Assembly (NCBI GenBank): GCA_003477185.1
Contig: DMTJ01000133.1
Location: forward strand, 1-5,281
DNA length: 5,281 nt
From: Lentisphaeria bacterium
Lineage (GTDB): Bacteria > Verrucomicrobiota > Lentisphaeria > JABSQK01 > UBA12247
Direction of reading: 5' to 3'
Shown: in pieces, positions 1 through 5,281 of the stretch
Numbering within the stretch: position 1 is the first letter of the stretch
Layout of the letters: every line of letters begins with the position of its first letter
Notes under the pieces: model-generated
What the model was told of the DNA's origin: nothing
Seen by the model: only the letters and a program-made list of their open reading frames with translations
The model's database searches: none
Position numbers and translations under genes: made by a program

Positions 1-1832
1 CGGACGGTGGCGATGTCATTGGCCAATTCGATGATAACATTGTTTTTGAAGCTGGATTGGATGTGGGGATCCGTGATGAGCATCTTGTACCGTTTCGGTA
101 TTTTGGCTTGGCAGATACCGTTGATTACAGCGCCGCCCGAATCCCTTGGAGACGAGGCAGATTCGATCAAGCTCGACTTGACGCGGCGTTGCGAAGCGAG
201 GGCCGCATGGGCACTGCATGGAATGCCTGGAATACGTATCATGGTACGCGGACGCTGGTGTTTTGTTGTTCGATCGAGCATGCCAAGTACGTCCGAGACT
301 ACCTCCTTAAGCGAGGTGTCCGCGTAAAGGCGGTGCACTCGGGCCCTGGAAGCGATGATCGAGCTGAGGCATTAGAGGAACTCGCGGCTGGCCAACTCGA
401 CGCGATTTGTTCCGTGGATGTCTTTAACGAAGGGGTGGATGTTCCGGAGGTTGACCGAGTCATGATGCTCCGGCCCACGGAATCGAATGTGGTTTTTCTT
501 CAACAACTAGGGCGTGGGCTACGAGCCGCGCAAGACAAAGAGCATTTGACCGTGATCGATTTTGTCGGGAATCATCGCATGTTTTTGGAAAGGCTGCGGA
601 CGCTAATGACGTACGCTTCTGCTGACATGAAGGAGGGACTCGTTGCCGCGTTGAAGCGAGCCGTTCTGGAGTCGCCCTATGCGGAGATAAATATTGACCT
701 GGAGGCCATCGATCTTCTCGAAACACTGATCCGCCGCACCCAGACGAATCCGACGATACGTCTCTTTCGGGAACTGGTCGATGCAAGAGGCAGCAGGCCA
801 AGTGCGGCGGAGCTAGCTCGCTTGGGGGGCAAACTGAAGAAGTCGATGAAGCCGTGGTTTCAGTTTCTGACAGAGGAAACGCAGTTGTTACCAGAGGAAG
901 CGGAGGTGCTGGATGAGCATGGTCGGTGGTTTTCAGCTTTACAGAGCACGTCTATGAGCAAGTGCTTCAAGGCAGTGACATTGCAGGTTATGCTCAGTGA
1001 GAAAGTATTTTGGTCAGGCATGAATCTGCAAGCACTGGCAGACGAGAGTATCGCATTCATTCAGCGCTCTCCAGGCTTGCGCGTCGACCTGAATGTACGG
1101 GATAACCTGGAGTCGCCCAAGGGGCGCCTCAGCTATTGGAAGAAGAACCCGATACGAGCTTGGAGCGGATCTGAGTGGTTCAAAGTGCATGATGGGCTTT
1201 TCAAATTCTCGAGAGACGTGAAGGCCGAGCATCAACTGGCATTCAGGCATATGACGGAGGAGTTAATTGACTACTTGATCTATTGCTATCGTCAGAGGGA
1301 GAAGATCAAAGAAGCTGAAGAAGGGGGCGGGCTGGCCATTTTTGCATCCGAGCCATCCGGCGTTCAAGCTGTACCGATTCTGGACATGGCCGCAGCTGCT
1401 GGCGGCTTTCTATGGTCCATCGGTGAGGGCCTTCCTGCCGGCTGGATGCAGGTCGAGCGTCCTGGCCGATTGGACGACCTGTTTGTCGCCCCGGTGAAGG
1501 GGAAATCCATGGAGCCTAAGATCCCCAGCGACTCTTGGTGTCTTTTTCGGCGATCCCCTGGTGGCTCCCGAAATGGCCGGCTGCTCTTGGTAGAGCACCA
1601 TTCGATCTATGATCCTGACTTCGCAAGTGGGCTAACAGTTAAGGAGTACCAACGAGCCCCACAGGCGCTTGTCGATGGTGAAGAGCGCCAAGGCGCTATT
1701 GTACTTAAACCGCGCAATCCCGCTTTTGATGAGATTCGAATCGAAGCCGATGATGCGGAGGAATTCCGTGTGTCCGGTGAGTTTGTCGAGGTGCTGGCTC
1801 CTATCTCTGACAACGACTTATTGCGCTTTTAG
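1..1832 (+). CDS. SF2 helicase (SSL2/COG1061-like) with C-terminal S24 LexA-like peptidase domain, 5'-truncated by window
   Basis: This frame is open from the left edge to the TAG at 1830-1832, giving 609 visible residues; the true start lies upstream. The TTG at 57 is internal, because conserved helicase sequence (DGGD...) precedes it. Seen in the fragment, by residue: the second RecA-like lobe (about 1-200), with motif V-like NEGVD at 142-146 and the arginine-finger motif QQLGRGLR at 167-174; a helical middle region (about 319-433) with an NPIRAW block near 382; and an S24 domain (about 455-605) with GKSMEP (Ser502) and TVKEY (Lys547). Walker A and the DEAH box must lie upstream and cannot be checked. 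Family knowledge: these are cytosolic, ATP-driven nucleic-acid translocases, often annotated with DUF3427 and common in defence islands. Inference: the S24 domain may switch the helicase off or on by self-cleavage. The core is paralogous to that of the third gene. Whether a PLD domain also sits at its N-terminus is unknown. Confidence 0.9.
   Translation, partial: DGGDVIGQFDDNIVFEAGLDVGIRDEHLVPFRYFGLADTVDYSAARIPWRRGRFDQARLDAALRSEGRMGTAWNAWNTYHGTRTLVFCCSIEHAKYVRDYLLKRGVRVKAVHSGPGSDDRAEALEELAAGQLDAICSVDVFNEGVDVPEVDRVMMLRPTESNVVFLQQLGRGLRAAQDKEHLTVIDFVGNHRMFLERLRTLMTYASADMKEGLVAALKRAVLESPYAEINIDLEAIDLLETLIRRTQTNPTIRLFRELVDARGSRPSAAELARLGGKLKKSMKPWFQFLTEETQLLPEEAEVLDEHGRWFSALQSTSMSKCFKAVTLQVMLSEKVFWSGMNLQALADESIAFIQRSPGLRVDLNVRDNLESPKGRLSYWKKNPIRAWSGSEWFKVHDGLFKFSRDVKAEHQLAFRHMTEELIDYLIYCYRQREKIKEAEEGGGLAIFASEPSGVQAVPILDMAAAAGGFLWSIGEGLPAGWMQVERPGRLDDLFVAPVKGKSMEPKIPSDSWCLFRRSPGGSRNGRLLLVEHHSIYDPDFASGLTVKEYQRAPQALVDGEERQGAIVLKPRNPAFDEIRIEADDAEEFRVSGEFVEVLAPISDNDLLRF
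1365..1820 (+). other. S24/LexA-UmuD-like peptidase domain encoded at the 3' end of the first helicase gene
   Basis: The encoded segment, about residues 455-606 of the visible fragment, follows the usual S24 plan. A VPILDMAAAAGGF stretch comes first, then a short linker, then DLFVAPVKGKSMEPKIP with the candidate nucleophile Ser502 (codon 1506-1508). WCLFR follows, then TVKEY with the candidate general base Lys547 (codon 1641-1643), and a final EFVEVLAP strand. The Ser-Lys spacing of 45 is somewhat longer than the 37 of LexA (S119/K156) and UmuD (S60/K97), so there is a small insertion between the strands. Known: S24 domains of LexA, UmuD and phage repressors cleave themselves when stimulated by RecA filaments. 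The assignment to S24 is strong; that this copy is active is inferred from the intact dyad. Confidence 0.85.
1398..1403 (+). other. Candidate Ala-Gly self-cleavage site of the S24 domain
   Basis: These codons encode Ala466-Gly467 within a run of four alanines followed by two glycines. The Ala lies 36 residues before Ser502. This matches Cys24/Ser60 in UmuD (36) and is one more than Ala84/Ser119 in LexA (35). Cutting here would separate the helicase plus middle domain from the S24 domain. The spacing and residues are seen; cleavage is inferred. Confidence 0.5.
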
Positions 1833-1880
1833 CCGGCGCCTATCGCGGCTCTAAAGAGTTTCACTAGGATAAGGTTTCAA
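1833..1880 (+). other. Short intergenic gap between helicase A and the nuclease gene
   Basis: This 48-nt gap holds no open frame of note, no recognisable -35/-10 pair and no stem followed by a T-run. The arms AGCCG (1831-1835) and CGGCT (1846-1850) could form a weak hairpin overlapping the stop codon of the first gene, with a 10-nt loop. It is too weak to call a terminator. The gap is consistent with co-transcription of the flanking genes. Confidence 0.5.
1866..1874 (+). promoter_or_regulatory. Ribosome binding site for the nuclease gene
   Basis: AGGATAAGG lies just before the ATG at 1881. The AAGG at 1871-1874 leaves 6 nt to the start, and the AGGA at 1866-1869 leaves 11 nt. Both are usable Shine-Dalgarno matches, which supports ATG 1881 as the start. 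Confidence 0.6.
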
Positions 1881-2768
1881 ATGGCAACGAAGAAGATATC
1901 AGCCTCGGCCGTAGCAAAGAAGATCGGGTGCAGCAATCGCGAGGTATTCGGCAAGCTCATGAAAGCAGGACTGTTGGTCAAAAAGGACGACGCCTGGTGC
2001 CTGACCGATGCCGGCCAAGAGGCCGGTGCTGAATACCGGGAGTCGAGCAACTACGGCCGATATATCGTCTGGCCTGCCGACTTGTTTGAAGTCGCGCAGG
2101 TGCAGGATACGCCACTAAACTCAACCAAGCTCGGCGTCCATTTTCAGCTCAGTGCCGGACGAATGAACAAGCTTCTTGCAGAGATCGGCTGGATCGAGCG
2201 AGGTGTTAAGGGGTGGCACGTGACAACCGCCGGGAAACGCGTAGGAGGCTATGAACGCGAGCATCACAGTTCCGGCGTACCCTACGCAACGTGGCCCGAC
2301 GACATCGTCAACAATCCCGTCCTAGTGGAGAATGTCAGCGACATCACTGGAGCAACGGCTGAGCCACCTGTACAGCGTAACGCCCCCAAGACGGATGCCC
2401 AAGAGATCGCGAGCTTTCGCGAGAAGTTTGAAGCACGGATTCGTACAATGGATGGCCACTACGTCCGTTCACGTGCCGAAATGGCGATCGATAACTGGCT
2501 CTACGTAACGGGCCTGGTTCATGCCTATGAGCGCAAACTTCCAATAGAGGAAGACGTCTACTGCGACTTCTATCTGCCCGAAGGGAAAGTGTACATCGAG
2601 TACTGGGGGCTTGAAAATGATCCGCGCTACACCGAACGCAAGAAGACAAAGCTGGGGATTTACCGGAAATACACCTACAACTTGATCGAACTCACCGATG
2701 AAGACATCCTCAGCCTTGATGACGTCATGCCTCGCAAACTCCTCAAATTCGGCATCAAGGCGGACTGA
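1881..2768 (+). CDS. Tandem winged-helix-like protein with C-terminal PD-(D/E)XK-type nuclease domain
   Basis: Complete gene of 295 residues, ATG 1881 to TGA 2766-2768. Residues 6-67 and 80-141 look like two copies of one unit. Each has a helix-turn-helix (IGCSNREVFGKLMKAGLL; LSAGRMNKLLAEIGWI), then a W-containing wing ending in a T-x-AG turn, then a tail of pattern Y-x-x-WP-x-D. The helical part resembles KilAC-type DNA-binding domains of phage antirepressors. A linker (about 142-175) leads to the nuclease-like part: RSRAE (Glu200) on a helix, CDFYLP (Asp229), YIEYW (Glu240), and a basic helix (Lys254-Lys263). This order fits the PD-(D/E)XK fold as in nuclease domains attached to some UvrD/HelD helicases, with the usual E-x-K replaced by E-x-W and the Lys probably supplied by the following helix. 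Inferred role: a DNA-binding nuclease that acts with the flanking helicases. Such proteins are often left as hypothetical. Fold assignment is moderate; activity is not proven. Confidence 0.88.
   Translation: MATKKISASAVAKKIGCSNREVFGKLMKAGLLVKKDDAWCLTDAGQEAGAEYRESSNYGRYIVWPADLFEVAQVQDTPLNSTKLGVHFQLSAGRMNKLLAEIGWIERGVKGWHVTTAGKRVGGYEREHHSSGVPYATWPDDIVNNPVLVENVSDITGATAEPPVQRNAPKTDAQEIASFREKFEARIRTMDGHYVRSRAEMAIDNWLYVTGLVHAYERKLPIEEDVYCDFYLPEGKVYIEYWGLENDPRYTERKKTKLGIYRKYTYNLIELTDEDILSLDDVMPRKLLKFGIKAD
1896..2303 (+). repeat. Protein-level tandem duplication of a winged-helix-like unit
   Basis: The two halves of the N-terminal region of the nuclease gene encode the same plan: helix-turn-helix, a W-x-(L/V)-T-x-AG wing and a Y-x-x-WP-x-D tail (residues 61-67 and 135-141). 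The two copies are 74 residues apart, measured between the tails. The repeat is visible only in the protein and not as conserved DNA, so the duplication is old. Confidence 0.6.
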
Positions 2769-2772
2769 ACTC
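2757..2772 (+). promoter_or_regulatory. Start region of the PLD-helicase gene, probably translationally coupled
   Basis: The nuclease gene stops at 2768 and the next ATG is at 2773, leaving 4 nt. The best Shine-Dalgarno match is AAGG at 2757-2760, inside the upstream gene and 12 nt from the ATG, which is a long spacing. Coupling to translation of the upstream gene is the likely mode of initiation. ATG 2773 is preferred because the family-like N-terminal block GLYDRLATEELREVL follows 16 residues later. Confidence 0.45.
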
Positions 2773-5281
2773 ATGTCGCATTCCGATTCCAATCACGACG
2801 AGAGCGAGAGGTTCCCCGAAGGTCTCTACGACAGGCTGGCCACTGAAGAACTCCGAGAAGTACTCGGAGGCGAGAACCCCAACGTCCGCTGGGAAAAGGT
2901 TGACCCAGCGGAACTGTATGACCGTGTGGCAGCCTATTATGCACACGAATTGGCACAGACGTTGTCTTCTTTCGCCGGCCAAGCTGTGACCACGGCGGAT
3001 CTCAGCCGGCTTGTGCAGAGCCTATTCGCGGAAAAGAAGCTACCGCTGGTCCCCGCCAAGTCACTAACGCAGATCGGCACGAAGTCGGTTTCGCGCCCGG
3101 AGACACCTCTTGCTCTCTCCGCCCTTCTAACAGGTTCCAGTCGCTCACCATCGTTGCGTGCTCAACTTGTGCGCGAGCTACAAAGCTGCGATCGCGCAGA
3201 CTGGTTGGTGTCCTTCATCAAGTTCAGCGGACTCCGCCCGTTATTGGATGCGTTGAGGGAGTTTACTGCGACGCCAGCAGAATTAGGGCCGCGGCTACGC
3301 ATCGCGACTACCTCCTATATGGGAGCAACTGATATTCGGGCCATTGAGGAACTACTCAAACTCCCGAACACCGAAGTTCGTGTTTCGTACGATACGCACC
3401 GCACGCGGTTGCATGCCAAAGCCTACATGTTCTACCGGCATACAGGATTCGGCAGTGCCTACATCGGGTCTGCGAACCTCTCCAAGCATGCCATTGACGA
3501 GGGGCTCGAATGGACGGCCAAAATTAGCCAGGCACAACTGCCATACCTGTGGCAACAAGCAACCGCGACGTTCGAATCACATTGGCGCGATGAGGTGGAG
3601 TTTACTCGCTGCACCTTGGATTCCGTATCTGAGTTTCATGCTGCGCTGAATGCTCAACGAGCCCAGCCGGACGCATTGCCTACGTTCTTTGACTTGCGGC
3701 CCTATACCTTTCAGAAAGCGATTCTTGAAGACATCGCCGACGAACGTTCTGCTGGCAAGGATCGCCATTTGGTCATCGCGGCAACGGGGACAGGCAAAAC
3801 CATGATCGCCGCTTTCGATTACCGTGCGTTCGCAAAGGGAGGCTGCAACCGACGGCCGAGCTTGCTGTTTCTTGCTCATCGGGAGGAGATACTCAAACAA
3901 GCATGCGATTCGTTTCGCGCCGTATTGCGGGACGGGAGCTTTGGAGAAATCAAAACCGGTCAAACCCGCCTCACCCAAGATAAACACGTCTTTTGTACCG
4001 TTCAGTCCTGGCGGTCACAACTGGGCCAACTTCCCGCCAATCACTTCGACTACGTAGTACTCGACGAGGCACATCATGCAAAGGCTCAGACCTATGAGGA
4101 GATCCTGGACTATCTTCGCCCAGTCTCTTTGCTTGGTTTGACTGCAACGCCGGAGCGCCTTGACGGAGGCGATATTCGAGCCCGCTTCGCTGGAACGTAC
4201 ACGCACGAACTACGGCTTGGCGATGCGATTGACGGTAAGCTCCTCGTGCCATTCCACTATTACGGGATTTCCGATCTTCCAGGGCTGAGCCTGGAAGACG
4301 TTCAATGGCGTGGCACGGGCTACGACCAAGCGCAATTGACCGACCGTCTCTGTTCCGATGAGCGCGCTGGCTGGGTGCTGGAGCAAGCAAAGAACTATGT
4401 CGCAGAATTGCAGGTGATGAAGGCAATAGCGTTTTGCGTGAGTATCAAGCACGCGAACCATATGGCAGCCTTCGCCGCTGAACGTGGAATTGGGGCAATC
4501 GCGTTGACGAGCCAAACATCACGGGAAGAGCGAATCGCTGCGCAACGTCGCCTCCAAACTGGAGAGTTGCAACTCGTCTGTACGGTCGATCTCTATAACG
4601 AAGGTGTGGACTTGCCCTTCGTTGACGCAGTCTTGCTGCTGCGTCCAACAGAAAGCCTGACGATCTTTCTGCAACAGATTGGCCGTGGACTCAGAACGTT
4701 CGATAATAAATCGCATCTCACGATTCTCGATTACATCGCGCCGCAGCATGATCGTTTTAACTACGCTGACCGCTTCCGCGCCTTCTCGTCAAACCGCAGC
4801 CGGCGGATTGATGATCAGATCAGTGCGGGCATGCCATACGTTCCTGCTGGCTGCTTTGTACAACTGGAGCGTCAAGCGTCAGAGACAGTGCTGGCGAATA
4901 TAGGGATCGCTGCACGGCGTTTGAAGGCGCGCAGAATACAGCAGGAGCTTAGGGCGCTTTGGGAGGTGGAACAGCGCCGGCCAGAGCTTACAGAGCTCCT
5001 GAATGCACTGCTGTGCGATACTCCTGATGCAATCTATCGGTTAGTGTTGCCTTCGATGGCCTTGGATCAGGCCACGAACCGAGAGATTGAGCTAGAGCCG
5101 AAGCAAGAGATGCAACTTCGCAAGGGGCTACGTCGATTGCTACGGATCGATGATTCCCATTTGCTGGATCAATATCGTGATTTTCTAAACGGGAAAGCCT
5201 GTGACCAACAGATTATTGCGCTGGTCCACAGCGTGCTGTGGGGTGCCGGCGAGAAGGGGCTCACCTTGACTGGCAGCAAGG
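2773..5281 (+). CDS. PLD-domain SF2 helicase (HKD nuclease + SSL2-like helicase), 3'-truncated by window
   Basis: The frame is open from ATG 2773 to the right edge, 836 residues, with no stop. Domains seen, by residue: an N-terminal block GLYDRLATEELREVL (17-31); a PLD domain (about 110-285) with HAKAY (His214, Lys216), GSANLS (232-237) and GLEW (Glu246), as in COG3886; and an SF2 core with RPYTFQ (Gln314), Walker A ATGTGKT (337-343, Lys342), DEAH (431-434), TATPER (457-462), NEGVD (609-613) and QQIGRGLR (634-641). A helical region then runs to the edge. All catalytic helicase motifs are intact, so ATPase and translocase activity is expected. PLD domains of this type are nucleases or nuclease-like; a single HKD half-site implies dimerisation to form an active site. 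The protein is probably cytosolic, with no signal peptide or membrane segment. It probably works with the upstream nuclease and helicase. The visible length falls short of the roughly 1000 residues usual for PLD-helicase-DUF3427 proteins, so the missing end may carry DUF3427 or another effector domain. Confidence 0.92.
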   Translation, partial: MSHSDSNHDESERFPEGLYDRLATEELREVLGGENPNVRWEKVDPAELYDRVAAYYAHELAQTLSSFAGQAVTTADLSRLVQSLFAEKKLPLVPAKSLTQIGTKSVSRPETPLALSALLTGSSRSPSLRAQLVRELQSCDRADWLVSFIKFSGLRPLLDALREFTATPAELGPRLRIATTSYMGATDIRAIEELLKLPNTEVRVSYDTHRTRLHAKAYMFYRHTGFGSAYIGSANLSKHAIDEGLEWTAKISQAQLPYLWQQATATFESHWRDEVEFTRCTLDSVSEFHAALNAQRAQPDALPTFFDLRPYTFQKAILEDIADERSAGKDRHLVIAATGTGKTMIAAFDYRAFAKGGCNRRPSLLFLAHREEILKQACDSFRAVLRDGSFGEIKTGQTRLTQDKHVFCTVQSWRSQLGQLPANHFDYVVLDEAHHAKAQTYEEILDYLRPVSLLGLTATPERLDGGDIRARFAGTYTHELRLGDAIDGKLLVPFHYYGISDLPGLSLEDVQWRGTGYDQAQLTDRLCSDERAGWVLEQAKNYVAELQVMKAIAFCVSIKHANHMAAFAAERGIGAIALTSQTSREERIAAQRRLQTGELQLVCTVDLYNEGVDLPFVDAVLLLRPTESLTIFLQQIGRGLRTFDNKSHLTILDYIAPQHDRFNYADRFRAFSSNRSRRIDDQISAGMPYVPAGCFVQLERQASETVLANIGIAARRLKARRIQQELRALWEVEQRRPELTELLNALLCDTPDAIYRLVLPSMALDQATNREIELEPKQEMQLRKGLRRLLRIDDSHLLDQYRDFLNGKACDQQIIALVHSVLWGAGEKGLTLTGSK
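3103..3627 (+). other. PLD (HKD-type) nuclease-like domain of the second helicase
   Basis: Encodes about residues 111-285 of the second helicase. His214 and Lys216 form the H-x-K core (codons 3412-3414 and 3418-3420). Gly232-Ser233-x-Asn235 follow 16-19 residues after the Lys, and Glu246 sits in GLEW. The Asp of the classical H-x-K-x4-D is not at its usual place: the fourth residue after Lys216 is within YMFYR, with no Asp there. Loss of this Asp is common in the helicase-linked COG3886 group, so activity is still plausible. Confidence 0.75.

Noticed and set aside
7..327. 106-codon open frame on the + strand starting at base 7
   Set aside because: It overlaps the helicase frame, which carries conserved motifs. 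The shadow frame encodes nothing recognisable.
1..1832. First gene as a decayed or 5'-deleted pseudogene
   Set aside because: The open frame runs off the window edge and the conserved helicase sequence starts at the very first codons, so the truncation is due to the window and not to mutation.
1831..1850. Hairpin AGCCG/CGGCT after the first gene, possible terminator
   Set aside because: It has only five base pairs, a 10-nt loop and no T-run after it. It is too weak, and the next gene follows closely.
1841..1870. TAGGAT at 1865-1870 as a -10 box for the nuclease gene
   Set aside because: It has no matching -35 element at a proper distance and overlaps the ribosome site, so it is likely chance.
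3577..3987. 136-codon antisense open frame
   Set aside because: It lies opposite the PLD-helicase, between the PLD domain and the DEAH box. It has no ribosome site or family features, as expected for a shadow at this GC content.
3971..4426. 151-codon antisense open frame, the longest on the minus strand
   Set aside because: It lies opposite the DEAH and TATPER motifs of the helicase. The translation is rich in Arg and Ser with no recognisable domain.

Overview
The window holds three genes, all on the + strand and packed almost end to end. The first is cut off at its 5' end and the third at its 3' end. There are no RNA genes, mobile-element ends, CRISPR repeats or convincing promoters. By eye the GC content is in the mid-50s. 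The codon use, and an S24 domain of the kind common in proteobacterial proteins, suggest a proteobacterium, but nothing here fixes the genus.

Layout: (A) bases 1-1832 encode the C-terminal 609 residues of an SF2 (SSL2/COG1061-type) helicase. A helical middle domain follows the helicase core, and the protein ends in an S24 (LexA/UmuD-type) domain. That domain has the Ser and Lys of the dyad and, 36 residues before the Ser, an Ala-Gly pair placed like a self-cleavage site. (B) bases 1881-2768 encode a 295-residue protein with two copies of a winged-helix-like unit followed by a PD-(D/E)XK-like nuclease fold. (C) from base 2773 to the end of the window is a second SF2 helicase, 836 residues so far. 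It has an N-terminal phospholipase D (HKD)-type nuclease domain and a complete set of helicase motifs.

The helicase cores of A and C are clearly related along their shared length. They share the blocks around NEGVD, LRPTES and QQ(L/I)GRGLR. The visible part of A begins just after the point matching the TATPER motif of C. The two proteins are therefore diverged paralogues that carry different accessory domains, with a nuclease gene between them. Spacings of 48 nt (A to B) and 4 nt (B to C), without an evident internal promoter or terminator, indicate one operon.

Inference: this looks like a multi-component nucleic-acid-processing system, most plausibly antiphage defence or DNA repair. It would combine two translocases, one or two nucleases, and a peptidase domain that could act as a damage-responsive or infection-responsive switch. 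I do not recognise this exact combination as a named system. The ends of A and C and the neighbouring genes lie outside the window, so the full composition is unknown.
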